Origin: Malurus cyaneus samueli
Lineage: Eukaryota > Chordata > Aves > Passeriformes > Maluridae
NCBI GenBank assembly: GCA_009741485.1
Contig: CM019216.1
Span: forward strand, 54,912,918-54,976,917
Length of the DNA stretch: 64,000 bases
Reading direction: 5' to 3'
Part shown: piece by piece, positions 1 through 12,072 of the stretch
How the letters are laid out: the number at the start of each line of letters is the position of its first letter
Numbering within the stretch: position 1 is the stretch's first letter
Program-made: the position numbers and the translations under genes
The notes under the pieces: generated by a model
The model's input: only the letters and a program-made list of their open reading frames with translations
Databases searched by the model: none
Told to the model about the DNA's origin: nothing

Positions 1-3000
1 ACTTCATCTTAGTAGCCCGGATTCTTCATTTCCTTGACAAATGTTTAATTTTCTCTTGTGATCTGACTTTTCTTTAGAAGGTGAGTCATGCAACAACAAA
101 TCAAAATGATGACATTTTTGTTTGTCCTGTGCAATCTCATCTACGTGAACCAATGCATTTGCAACACAGTTGCTATTACTGGAACCCTTCTCTTCTAGAT
201 TAGTACATGTATTTGCCTACATTAATATTTTACATTTTTATCAAGTCCCACAAGATACCAAGACTGAGAAGCACTTTTAAGTAACATACAGAAGAGTTTC
301 CTGAAAGAGCCATTTTTTCTGGGAAGAAACATTATACTAATACCAAAGCTTTCTTGTATACAAATCAACATGGAAATGTATTTTGATGGTGGATGAAAAA
401 ACAAAAAGACCCTTTAGGCTGCCCCAAAATCTGTGTAGGTGAATCTTTTCTTACACACATGGCCTTATGTGTTTTGCTGCCACTAATCACAGTGACATTC
501 TACTGGGTCACAGCACTGAAATTCAAGCAGCACACTTCTAAGGTTTCTTCAGGTGTTCAAGCTGCACCTTGAATACTCCTTATCAAGGGATCCCCTTTAC
601 ATAACCAGGAGTGCGAGAATGCTCAGGGAACAGTCACACAGGCTTTACTGCATTCCTACTCCAGGGAGCTCCACAGATGAGTTATGAAGGGAAAAGGCTG
701 GAGGAGGGATTTTGTGATTGGGAGGAGAGCTGTTGTCATGACATTTGAGCCCCCTTGTTTCACAATATACCGACTCTGCATTCTGAATCTTCTCTTCATT
801 TTTTTAGATGTCCATTTGATCTAAAGAGCATTTCTGGGACAAATGTTTAAAGGGGAGGGAGATAAATGTGTCAGGTGAACAAATGGAAGGAGGAAGAACA
901 ATTTAATATGGATGATTGCACAAGAGCAAATGGAGAATAAGCGGTCTTTGAGTGAATGTGGCTGGAAATGAGAAAATGGTTTTCAATAGGAGATCTGGAA
1001 CAGCCTCTAGGTAAGAATAGATATTAAAAAAACCCACGAAAAAGAAAACCAACCAAATCAAATAAAAAATCCCAAACAACACCCTTCCCCCCAACTAAAA
1101 CCCCAAACCAATAACAAAACAAAACAAAAGAATTTCCTGCTTTTAATATCAGCTTGATCTAGATAAAGGAAAGAAAAGGTAAGAACTAGCGGATGGAAGC
1201 AGAGTTTGGGATTCAATTAGCCAGGGCTTTTCCCTCAGCATAGGTTCCTATTTTCCAATGTTCCTAAAGCTGCTGCTATGGCACCTGCTGGAATCAACCA
1301 CAGAACAGAACAGCAGCCTAACCCGGAGCGCTGCTGAGCACACACTGCCTGCCTGGTTCAGTAGCAGCTCATTTCCTTGGCACTCTGCTGGATACGCTCT
1401 CTAGCTTCAGAGTACAAGACTGTAGCACAATTTAAAACAGTATCTCACTCAAATTGCTCAGGGTTTAATGTGGTAACAAACCAACAAAAAAATTCAGTCT
1501 GCTGTATGAATAGTACCCAACTTAGTTTTAAAATATAAAATACTGTCTTTAGATTATTCCAGATAGTACCTCACTGAACATTATGCAGTCAAAATCCAGG
1601 TGTCTTCAGCATTCAGTCCCCTTGTTGTGTGTGATCTCACTGTCCAGAAGAACAATTTCTGCTTTAACAGAGCCTAAATAGAGCCTTACAATCCTGTGTT
1701 TGAAATGTGAATGATGACTAGTAATGCGTGCAAGAATAGTTTCTACCATAGAATTCCATTCAATTTAATGGAAAAATGGCCTTGAACATTAATAGCAATT
1801 CAATTATTTGGAGTCTTAAAACCCCTATGAACTATCTCCCATCTGTAACTGGATCTGCAATAAATTACACGTTCGGATAAATTTAGTCTTCTTACATTAA
1901 AGCTCTTTTAGACCATTTTCTTTAATTCAAGGAGACCTTTACCCCAACTTTCAAGAGACATAGAGTAACTTACTTCTTTTTCTTCACTAAATAAACAAAA
2001 TTACATTTACTTGGGCCATCAGCATACCTCATGGCAAATTTGCTGGAGGAGCTCATTGGTGGTAATTCATGCCACCACCCATCTGTGTGCTCTCTCACTG
2101 TGATAACCAGAAAGTAATTAATTCAAAGCATCTGAGGCTAAATTACAAAGAAATGTATATAAGCATATATAAAGTAATGCTGATATGGATTGATTAAAGC
2201 ATCTCCCCTAGTTCTGATTGTGTCCAAGAATGAAGTGCTGTTAAAACTCAGAGTAATTTGGGGTTAGAAAAGGTACACTGCCTTCATTATTAGAATTAGA
2301 TATGCATTGACTAGTTAGTGCACTCCCTTTTGTTACCTGTAAAAACGTTTAATTGTTTTATCACTGTGATCTTACAGGAGCTTATGTCATGAAAACAATC
2401 AAGCTAAAAAATGTGCATAGATTTTTTTTACACATAATTTCTTAAAGTTTGGACAGGTGCTATTCTGTTATGAACAGGATTTAGTTCACTATACTGCAGT
2501 TAGCTCATTTTATGAGGATGACAGAACTACAGGAAGTGGTTTACTGAATCCCCAAAATCCCATCTCTTTTTTAAAAAACTGATGAACTGAAGGTCATGGG
2601 ATACACCTCTGCAGAAGGTATGTTATACAATATGCTTCCATTCTCTCTTTTTCATTTTATAAATGCAGTGCTACATTGCTCAACCATTCAAAGTCTTCAC
2701 GTTTTTGCAGTGTTTTGCTTAATGAGCGATTTTTTCCTAACATGTCCCTAATTAATATTTTTCATATTGATATTCAGAAAGGAATGGTGTAACTATATTG
2801 GAGAGGTTTTACTTGGGTTATCTTCAAATGAGTAAGAATAATTGATCAGAAAGGCTAACTTCAGACTCAACTGCAAATTTCCAATTTTGTCCTGGAGATT
2901 GTCTGGTTCTGGAGATTTTCTGGATCCTAAGCCTTCTCTGATGTTTATATGAGCCTTACTTTGGTAACAGCGAAGGTTGAATAGGAGACAAGATCCTTAA

Positions 3001-4470
3001 TGGTAAATTTCAACCCTTGAAATCAACTAGAATTTTGCCCTGGATGTTTAATTTCTGCATCTGCTACTATTTTACTGTACGATCTTCTAATCACTTAATT
3101 GATATGCATCCGTATTTATTTTCTGTGAAACAGCAGAGCTGTTGTCTCAGCATGCAAAGGTAATGTGGTTGTTTGAAAAGTGAGCTTGTAAAAGACAGCA
3201 CGATGGCACGATTACATCAGAGCACTTAAGTCTAAATTCCAAAAACCTGGAAGGACAGGAATGGCCTTTGCATAATGTGATCTTTATTTATTATCAGTGC
3301 TTGCTAAATTTCTACATTCTCAGGATAATGATATGATGAGTAGTCCCCTTCTCTTTTACTATTTTCTACTTTCTGGATTCACTATTTTCTTAAAAGTTCC
3401 TGAAATGTCACATTGTATGAAACCAGGACACTGTATTTCCACAACATTATATGCCTGACCAAGAAAAATGCTCAGCAGAAGTAAGGTCATACAAGGTATA
3501 TATACCTCATGCACATACAGATATGAGCCACTCACCTTTACTAAACTTCACACTTTTTAAAAGAATATGTTTAAACCTTTCTCTCTCCTCTTATGTATTG
3601 AAATAATGAATATTGAACATAAATCCTAACCACCTTGTCCCACAGATTTGATAGACTATTAACAGTAATAAACACATGAAGGATTTGATTGAACTCAACA
3701 TAGTTAAAGCCATTAAATATGAGTTATATTAAAGGCAATTTTAAAAACCATATATGTTTGAGATGGGTATGGTATGGTTATATTAATATTTTCTGTAAGA
3801 TTGCCAACTTGATGGTACTGTCAATATAAATATGTTGGCTTCTGTTAGGGAACACAACATTGTGATTTTAGAAAAAATATGATAAAAGTCAACATGATAA
3901 ACATTAAATGTATTAAAAGCTGATAAATTTTGGTCTGAAATGAAACATGGGGAATAATTATGAAGCAGGCGTGTTACTAACTGGGTCCTTCAGGAATATG
4001 TTCATTTATACAGCTTGACAACCTGCCCCTCTGTTGTGAACAAAAGAGAAGGAGCCATTAAAACCAGCAGTGTTCTTGTTTGTGATAGGTGGGTATCAAG
4101 GGAAGAACTTAAGCTGACAAAGACAAGTCACTGGCTTGAGATGATCTGGATCCATTGATAAGGAAATCACAGCAAACACAGTTTCCTTTGGTTAATATTA
4201 TATGCCTAAGAAGAAAGAATGCAGGCCAAAGGCACAGGCCTTCCTGAAGGGATGTGATGTGCCTGTCCTGGGAAGCTAAACAGTTCCAGGGCTTGTTCTC
4301 TGCCTCTGAGGCTAAATGGCCAATTTAGTTTTATTCATAGAATTAGAGTGACCTGCTCTGCATAACAGGACAGTCTCATATTAGGGTTTTATTGGGAATG
4401 ATCACTGGAGTGCGGTAACTTTCCAGTCAGGACTGGGAACATTCTAACAACTCAGTACATAGACAACTGA
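1..4470. other. Non-coding stretch, no gene recognised
   Basis: AT-rich sequence with stops in every frame and only very short open frames. None of the short predicted peptides resembles a known protein. I see no RNA gene, LTR or CR1 fragment here. It could be intergenic or intronic. Confidence 0.6.
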
Positions 4471-4476
4471 GTTCTG

Positions 4477-5170
4477 TTGCAAAAGTTCAGGCTTCTGTTA
4501 GTTTGCACAGACAAAACCTGGGACTCTCAAAAAAACCTGAGAGTCATGGCAACTAAAAGAAGTGTTCAGTGCAATGCTGCACCCAGGATGGTGCTACCTT
4601 GGCTACAAAAAGCTAAAATCTTAGACGGCCACATGAAAGCCATGTTACGTCTGTATTTTTCATTGACTGCTATTGAAAAAACAGTTGTGATTTCCTTAGA
4701 TGAAGATGGTTACTGATCAGTTGAAGCAGGTTAAGAAGAACTGCGACAATTGTTGAAGGAGTGTGGAACATATTTGATCGTAAATGTCCTCAGAAGCCAT
4801 TCAGGTTAAAAATAGAAAAGTTTTTGGAGAGTATTTCTCAGTTTCTGAGTAGTCTATACTGCGGGATGCAAGATGACATACAGATAGTAGAGGTAAAATT
4901 AGGTAACTTTCTTGCTAGTGCTGCTTTAACTAAACTTTTTGAGTGTCCAGTCTTTGTCAGCTACCTCTATCCTAGACTGCAATTAGAAGTGCAGGCATAG
5001 GCTTCGAGACAGATACTGGATATGGGATGGTCCTTCTGCAGAGAGAGCTGAGGACAAATCCAATAAAGTCAGATTCCTGTTTTCTGAATCACTGGTAGTC
5101 TTACAGGAGCTACCAGCTCAAAGCTGCTGCCTCTATAACGTCATATTTTATGAAGTAGCTGCACTCACCA
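4477..5170 (+). pseudogene. Possible degenerate coding remnant, protein not recognised
   Basis: Two consecutive plus-strand open frames of 79 codons each (4477-4716 and 4761-5000) lie 44 bases apart in different frames. A third open stretch continues to about 5170. Between them the first frame carries on past its stop as a plausible peptide (residues EELRQLLKECGTYLIVNV), so the region reads like one protein broken by stops and frameshifts. The residue mix is protein-like rather than low complexity. I do not recognise the family. There is no obvious intron, promoter or poly(A) tail, so a processed pseudogene is possible but unproven. Chance open frames in AT-rich DNA are the main alternative. 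Confidence 0.22.
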
Positions 5171-5974
5171 GGTATGGGTATTCCCTCCATCCTTTCAAGA
5201 TTCTCACCACATGAGTATTTTTTTTTTTGTGGTTGCTCTGTGACTTCATCTTACATATCAAATAATTAAAGAATTTGAAAACAGCCTTGTCTAGTCTGGT
5301 CAGCACAATGCTTACCATACAGCTGAGACTCTGTTTATTAACATGATCTGGGATTTTTACATTGTGAGGGTCAGTAAGTTTATCAAAATATTTGGACAAA
5401 TGTAATACATGTAACAGTGCAAAAATGCTATACATTAGACTCTAGTTACCAGGTTATCAGATATATCAGGCTGTATCAGTTAGATTATCAGACCATTATA
5501 AGACTAGTGCATTACAACAAACTAGATATATTTTTAAACCATTTTTATATGAATTATAAAAAAATAATTTGTACATCTCTCTTCCCAAACCCATCTTGAA
5601 AGCTATGAAGCATCTGATTAATATTTTAGGACTTTGTAATTTCTGAAGATAATAAGACTTGGAAATAAAAGTACCTTTTGGACAGTGAGTAATTAGGATG
5701 ACACTTCCCACCTACATTCATTAAATCAAGGCTACTTGTGAAGCTCTTGTACAGGAAGTTATTATTCACTGTTCTCAATTTTCATATGATGCAAAGCATT
5801 GAGAGAGCAGCATCTACACCACCCAAAGTTCTGGTGCAATGTGAATATCAGAGAGCATGTGCTGTCTGCAGTACTGCCAAAATAAGGAAGATTGAATAAG
5901 AAATTCCTTACTTCAGAATGTTGTTCCCATTAAGGAAACCATAAACAGTAATAATGGTATTAAAAATTTACTAT
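5171..5974. other. Non-coding stretch, nothing recognised
   Basis: AT-rich DNA with overlapping short open frames on both strands, none protein-like. It holds a T-run near 5220-5229. No repeat family recognised. Confidence 0.5.
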
Positions 5975-6172
5975 ACATTTCTTCACTATGAGGCTGGTGA
6001 GGCACTGGAACAGGTTGGCCAGAGAAGCTGTAAATGCCCCATCCCTGGAAGTGTTCAAGGTCAGATTGCATGGGCCTTTGAGCAAATGAAAAGTGTCCCA
6101 GTCCATGGCATGGCGAATTGCCAGTGAAACATATGTAAGGGCACTTCCAGCCTGGAAATTTTGTGACTTCCC
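5975..6172 (+). mobile_element. CR1 LINE, 5'-truncated 3' end
   Basis: The sequence follows the 3' end of avian CR1 retrotransposons. It contains the segment that encodes the end of ORF2 (GAGGCACTGGAACAGGTTGG, then a block reading like 'dATGCCCCATCCCTGGAAGTG'), followed by the diverged 3' UTR with GGCACTTCCAGCCTGG. The terminal ATTCTATG-type octamer is eroded (TTTTGTGACTT). Severe 5' truncation is normal for CR1 because of incomplete reverse transcription. The divergence suggests an old insertion. Confidence 0.75.
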
Positions 6173-6361
6173 TCTAATTTAAGCTTGTATAAGACAAACA
6201 AATAGAGGGTGATACTGATCAGCCAGTGGTACTGCGAGAAATGTCAGGACTTCCTGAAACTCCTTGCCACAGCTGCGAGGTGCCTGGGACATATTGCCTC
6301 TCAGGGTGCTCAGTGTTCTGAGATTTCTCACTTGAAAGCTGTCTGAACCATTCCTTCTGAT
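6173..6361. other. Spacer between two CR1 tails
   Basis: About 190 bases without recognisable features separate a plus-strand CR1 tail from a minus-strand one. Confidence 0.4.
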
Positions 6362-6426
6362 CAGAGAATCACAAAATCATGGAATGGGTTGGGTTTGAGA
6401 GGACCTTAAACAGCCTCCATCCATGC
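6362..6426 (-). mobile_element. CR1 LINE 3' tail fragment
   Basis: Read on the minus strand this is the last part of a CR1 3' UTR: a block equivalent to AAGGTCCTCTCAAACCCAAC followed by CCATTCCATGATTTTGTGA, the family's terminal repeat-like octamers. Only about 65 bases survive. It points toward the CR1 tail at 5975-6172, so the two 3' ends converge. Confidence 0.65.
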
Positions 6427-9400
6427 TTCCTGGGGTTTAATTGTTTTCTTTTATATGATTATTTTACTTTAACTGACATGAGTTGCAGATGAATGAAGAC
6501 ACTGTTACAGTATACCACAGCACTGCAAAACGTAATACAGCAAAACTGCCCAAACCATATTCAGCCTTCCTAAAACAAAAAATAAGACCATGTCTTGCTT
6601 GGACTTGAACTTAGCAAGGTGGCATAATCGATCAAGGAGCTGAGCCAGGGTGGCTGTGTCCTTTAAAGGCAGCATTACTGTGATACACTCTCTGTCGGTC
6701 TGTATGTACAGAGTTGGGCTGTATGCAGTGGTTCAGCTTGTGATCTCTCATATTTCAGCAAGCACAGAGCTGGCATCACTGGAGAGAGAAGCCAAACTGC
6801 TTTAAATGAAGCTGCTTTGGTAGCAGAAGCCACAGAGCTGTGTTGATGCATCACTGTCTAATTTACCCCTTTCTCACTGAAGAACCTAGGCTAGATATAT
6901 TTTATTTTTGTATGGAGAAAGATTATGCAGCGTAGATGTAGTGTTTAAGATGTGTGCATGTTTTTAATGTTTGTCTGCATGATTTAAGATTTTATTAGAT
7001 TTTCTTTCTGTTCTATCTCCCTACCTGTAATTTTCCATATACATTTTATTTAGAAATTTACTTATTTCTAAGAGCTTACTGCCATTTGCTCACGAAGTAA
7101 ATAATGTATGAAAAATTCTATTGTATGAAAGATGCATTTCATTTATATTTTATAAGCAAAGAACCTAAAGACAAAGCTATGATTCAAAATTTTTATGATT
7201 ATATGATAGAATCAATCTTAAATTGGTTAAATTACTTTTATTTAAGTCTGGATTCATTAATATACCAGCACAACACAAATTATTCAAAGCACACAGGTAA
7301 TTTAAATTGAGTTTACATCTATTTTGCATCACTGGAGCAGTGCAAATCAGATGAAGCACACTAGGGAATCAAGCCCTTATGCTGGTTTGGTCGATGCACA
7401 GGTTACATGGTGGCTGGGCAGGAGGAGCAGTGCAGACCCCGAGTTCATCTGTTTGTGTGCTTTAAGCATTCCCCAAGGTCCCTGCCACGGTCACACTGCT
7501 TGGCTGCTTCCTCTGTGCACGCTAGAGACAGCAGCAATGCCAAGGGAAACCTTTTGAGAGCAAATACCCGACTTCAAGTAGAGACACACAATCTCTGTAG
7601 AGAAGGCTTCTCTGAAACAGTTAACTTTCCAGAGAATCGGAGTGAGAGGGGCATGCAGCTCCCTACCTCAGTCCCTCTGCAGCCAAGACTTGCAGAGGGA
7701 CTAAGCTGAAGGGCTGGGCTCATTTCAAGGGTTCAGTGGACCCCAGATGTCAGCAGGAAAGCTATGCACACAATTTTCCTTACAGCCTGTATAGCCATTA
7801 GCTATAACCACAAATAGATAATCTTAATTACAGCTTAATCTATTTATTTGTTTTTGAACTCCATGCACAAGCTTTTAATGAATTAATGGTATGGAAAGTT
7901 TGATTGTGTTATCTCATTATCAAAACTACTTAGAACAAAGGGTGTGTCAACAGAAATGCTAAATTTCATGAAGAATTCAGTTTTTAACTAATTTTAGGTC
8001 AAGCCAATTAGCACATGTATTTTATATTCTTAGAAAACATTCTGTATTCACAGAGTAAGTACTACAAGTATAGTGGGGATATATTTTTCACAAAAAAAAA
8101 GCTGAAACCTTGGTACAAGTGCAAAATAAATCCTTGACATCATGAAGACATGATCAGGAGGGAGCTAATGGAACTGTAATGAACACCTCGGTAAGAGCTA
8201 ATACCATTTCACTTGGCACGCTGCTGGTGTATTCATAAAAATCTCCATATGTTCATACTTAAAGGCATGCATGTGAAGCATACAAGTAAGAAAGTGCTAT
8301 TTAAAGGTACAAGGAATGTAAAATTTATTCAAGATAATGTATTTTTAGTGAAAAAGGTATATACCATATATATCTGTATCTACATATATATATGTTTTGC
8401 CATACGTATACATACACACACATACGCCACTTGTAAGTGGATAATCACCTCACATTTGGTCTGAGACTGGCTTAAGTCTGAGGCTGACTGAAATTCCTCC
8501 CATCCTGTCCCCATAACAATACCACTCAGCCTCTCGTTCTTTTAGTCTTTTAGAGATGCGGATTAACGCATCTGACATTTCCAGCATTTTATTTTTTGTG
8601 AAGAATTTCACAACTCATGCATTTCTACTCTTCCCTTCTCTATTTCATCACGTTCTGCTGTGGACTGTGCTGCTCCAAGTTGTGCCTGCTGCTGATTTCA
8701 GACTGCAAGAACTTCTGGGTATTTGGGTCCAGACAGTGCTTTGGTAGTTCTCTGGTCTCCTATTCCTTTATTATTCTTATGACAAAATCAAAGTGGGGCT
8801 ACCAGTGAGATCAGGGAAGTTTTCTGGTCTGCCCAAAACCTCCTCAAAGCAGGACTGAACTGGGGAGTACTTTTGTGAAGAACTTGTGTTATAGCTCGTT
8901 ACAAATCAGCTACATTTTATGGGACATATAAACTTTACTTTTGAAACTATGCATGTTGTTCAATATGCACATCCTTATAATGAACATTACATAGAGCAGT
9001 TAGAAAATGATGCTACTTCAAATGCATAGAGCTCATATAAATATATATCCCTTGATATATAGCTTGCATTTTGTAATTAACATACTTGTTAAAAAATAAG
9101 AATTGCAGTTAAGGATAAAACATTTAATCTTCTTTTCTGGGTAGGTAAAAAACTGCATTGGAGTAGGGAATTTTTCACCAAGCTGTCAGTCAGATTTCAA
9201 TTCAAATCAATAGTGCAAGGAGTATTTTTAAACAGACAGCTTTTCAGTAGCCTTCTTGAAATAAGTTCATGGGTTCATGGGTTTGTGCATATGTGTCCAT
9301 GTTGCATAACAAGAAAAAGAATAACTACTCTTATCTGCAGATGTCAACATGAAGCCTAAGGGCTGAATACAGCTGTACACTCCTAGGCAGGCCTCTCAGC

Positions 9401-9540
9401 TTGGTGACAGGTAAAATGAAGGGACCTGACCTGCCAGCACTGTACCTGCTCTGGTGTGAGAGGACCTTCCTAGATCCTTACACAGACACAGCAGGTGCTC
9501 CTTGTCACATGTGAAAGCTAAGCAGCACTGAATGAAATTG
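6427..9540. other. Non-coding stretch, no gene recognised
   Basis: Short open frames only. The 7324-7709 part is somewhat richer in GC and has two overlapping plus-strand frames of 77 and 100 codons, but their translations look random and match no family I know. A TA/CA simple repeat lies at 8357-8440. Confidence 0.5.
8357..8440. repeat. Imperfect TA/CA microsatellite
   Basis: Alternating TATATA blocks (8367-8396) pass into CATACACACACA (around 8405-8425). Alternating purine-pyrimidine DNA of this kind is common in introns and intergenic regions. Confidence 0.75.
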
Positions 9541-9544
9541 CCAG

Positions 9545-9900
9545 GCAGCAGGTTCATAGCAAACAAAAGGAAGTACTTTTTCACACAAATAATAATTGAA
9601 TTGTGGTGCTCATTGCCACAGAACGGGGTTGAGACCAGAGCATAAACAGATTTTTAAAAAGGGAGTAGAGGAACCCAAAGTTTATTAAATATGATGGTCT
9701 GGGAGCAAACTCCAGTTTAAGAAATCCACATTCTACATGTTGCTGAAACTTGAAAGGATACACCAGGAAAAGATCACTGCATGCCAGTCCTGTTTCTTAC
9801 ATTTTTCTCCCTTCAGCATCTCCTAATGACTATAGTCAGAGCCAGGATATTGGACTAGATGTTCAACTCACTATAGCAATTTATTTGATCGTATTCTTTT
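9545..9900 (+). mobile_element. Ancient CR1/L3-like LINE 3' end
   Basis: The first half resembles the end of ORF2 in old amniote CR1/L3 elements: AAGGAAGTACTTTTTCACAC encodes the KEVLFHT-type segment, and CTCATTGCCACAGAACGGGG encodes the LIATE-type one. The second half contains GGATATTGGACTAGATG, typical of the 3' UTR of these old elements. The fragment is diverged and carries indels, consistent with an insertion that predates birds or is very old within them. The identification is from memory of the consensus. Confidence 0.6.
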
Positions 9901-10564
9901 AATTAAATTATCTTCTTATTTTGGCTACTTAAAAGGATCTAAGGCCCTGATGGAGAAAGGCATTTAAATGCTTTAATGCTCACATTATTTCAGGGAGGCG
10001 AATACTCGTGTGTATCACAGCATTTGCATCTTAGGCCACAAACTTACTCGGGTGGGGCTCACGTACCTTTTATTAGGATTTTGCTTTTTCTGGATATGAG
10101 CTCAAATAAAAATATGTATTTGATAACAGTGATAACAGTGTGCAACACTGTTTCTCTAAAAAGGTTCAATAGTTTGTTTGCCTAAATAGCTAGTGCCACG
10201 GGAAAATTCTCCGGTGATTTATGTAAGGATGATGATACTAGCATCCACTGATGTGAAAAAGAAACAACTTCCTTTCAGAACTCTCCACATTTGTAACACA
10301 TGAATATTACATTTGGAGGAAGCTATTTTTCACCTGTTACCCATAATAATATTGCCAGACAGTATGTAACTTATTTATATCTACCTAGCAGAGTATTTCA
10401 GATTTCATCCATTTTGCAAAAGCATCTGGCTGCAAACCTATGACACATGCTGGAGAAAATCCAGAAATGAAGAAACCAAATACCAAAAACCATCAATTTT
10501 ACCCCTGCCGTTACTAAGCCTGACAGCACCAATAAGGTTTCCTTCTAAATAAACAAGAGATAGA
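9901..10564. other. Non-coding flank of the CpG island
   Basis: Ordinary AT-rich sequence up to the sharp compositional change near 10,565. A 10-base tandem duplication (GATAACAGT twice) lies near 10,121-10,140. No gene seen. Confidence 0.5.
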
Positions 10565-11092
10565 GATGAATGTTCGGCTGGCAGCCGAGCAAGAGAGGCA
10601 ACCTCAGCGTTCCTAGTTGCGGGCGCTTTCATGCCGAGGAGAGGCGCAGACCCGCAGGAGCAGCACCCGCGGGTCTCGGGCGCCGGCAGCGCACCGCATC
10701 CCGCCGCACGCATTCCGGCAGCGGGTGTTCCCCGCGCGGAGAACCCCGCTCCGCCGGGCCGCGCGCCCGCTCCGCTCCCGCGCTGCTTCGAGCGGCGGCG
10801 CCCGGGCATCCCCATCCCCCGCGGCCGCGCCGGCCACCTGCTCTCCGCGGCCCCGCCCGCCCCGCGACATGCAGGAGGGGGAAGGAGGCCGGGCACAGGA
10901 TGGCGGTCCGCAGGGTCGGCGGGCGGGAGGCTGGTGCCGCCGGCTCCGCGCGCTGCCTGCGAGGGCTCCCGCCCCGGTCCTGCCGGTAGGCAGCGGAAGG
11001 GGACAGAGGGGGATGGGAAGGGATCAACTCCTGATTTAGAGCAATGACTCGCTGTTCACGCTCACTTCCGCCGGCTCCTGGATTGAAAAAGC

Positions 11093-11142
11093 ATAATAAT
11101 AATAATAATAATATAATATAAAATAATAATATAATAGTAATA
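11093..11142. repeat. (AAT)n microsatellite inside the CpG island
   Basis: AATAATAAT repeats, interrupted, split the island into two GC-rich parts. Confidence 0.9.
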
Positions 11143-11422
11143 AATGCACACCTCCTCGCGCGAAGCAGACCCACGTTACAGGCAGGGGAAGGTCAAGAGG
11201 AAAGACAGGAGGAGCACTGCCTCGCCTCCGAGGTGGCTGCTGTCACACCGCCAGCGTGCCCCCGGCTACCCCGGGGGCGGCCCGATCCCTCCTGCCCGTG
11301 TTGGGCAGCATCGCCCGGCGCGGCGGATGCCCCGCGGCACCCCCAACGGGGCGGCGGAGACGGGAGGAGGGCGGGTAGAGCCCGGCGGCACCTCTCCCCA
11401 CCCCTTTGTGCATCGCGGGCAG

Positions 11423-11582
11423 GACACACGCACACCCATACACACACGCACTCATACACACACAACACACACTCATATACAACACATAACAACACAACAC
11501 ACACGCACACACTCCACCTTGCAGCCCCGGCGCCGAAGCCGCCCGTTGTTACACACGCACACACAGGCACGCTTACACACAG
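11423..11582. repeat. Interrupted (CA)n tract
   Basis: CACACA, CATACACA and CAACACA units run through 11,423-11,512, then again at 11,549-11,582 after a GC-rich 35-base break. This alternating purine-pyrimidine DNA has Z-DNA potential and lies directly upstream of the candidate core promoter. Confidence 0.9.
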
Positions 11583-11630
11583 CCTGTCCACCCGGTGAAT
11601 GAATTTTCTGTTGCACTCCACCGCCCGCCC

Positions 11631-11700
11631 GCCATCATCATCATCACATTCCATCCATCATCCATACCATCTCATCCATCCATCCATCACATCCATCTCC
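11631..11700. repeat. (ATC)n / (ATCC)n microsatellite
   Basis: CATCATCATCATCA passes into CATCCATCCATC units. It is pyrimidine-rich downstream, followed by CCTTCTCCTC and a C-run (around 11,727-11,734). Confidence 0.9.
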
Positions 11701-11785
11701 CTCTCGACTCCCTCCTTCTCCTCTTCCCCCCCCCCATCCCCTCCCTTTGGTCGTGTGGTTTTCCCCAACACAACACCCCGATCAC

Positions 11786-11792
11786 TATAAAG
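11786..11792 (+). promoter_or_regulatory. Candidate TATA box
   Basis: A TATAAAG heptamer in the context CACTATAAAGC lies at the downstream edge of the simple-repeat zone, 50 bases before the third GC-rich block. A start site would be expected near 11,815-11,822. The sequence there (CTCACGGTTCAGG) is only a weak initiator match. Downstream would be a GA-rich 5' untranslated region. Position in a CpG island favours function; TATA-like strings also occur by chance. Confidence 0.4.
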
Positions 11793-11992
11793 CAGACATT
11801 TTGGTGCCGTTTCTCACGGTTCAGGCTGAAATAAGCGCGGAGCGCCTTACCCACCCCCGCCCGGCTGCGTGCAGTTGGCGCTGAGCGATCCCGGGAAGGG
11901 CTGGTGCGGCTCGTCCCTAGCGCAGCTGGTTCGCTGCCATCCGCCCAACTTCAGCACCCAGGGGGAGAGGAGAGCGGAGCGCAGGCAGGCGC

Positions 11993-12072
11993 AGGAGGGA
12001 GGGAGGAAGGAAGAAAAGAGGGGGGCAGAGAGAGAAGAGACAGGAGAGGGAGAGAGAGAGAGGGAGGGAGAG
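11993..12072 (+). repeat. GGA/GA purine-rich tract
   Basis: Nearly 80 bases with only two pyrimidines (C at 12,026 and 12,041), made of GGGA, GGAA and GA units. Such homopurine tracts can form triplex (H-DNA) and are frequent in 5' untranslated regions and promoters of neural and developmental vertebrate genes. Confidence 0.85.

Noticed and set aside
10438..11174. Overlapping open frames of 85-181 codons on both strands in the CpG island
   Set aside because: GC-rich DNA lacks stop codons by composition. The translations are Arg/Pro/Ala/Gly-rich, overlap in several frames and show no domain.
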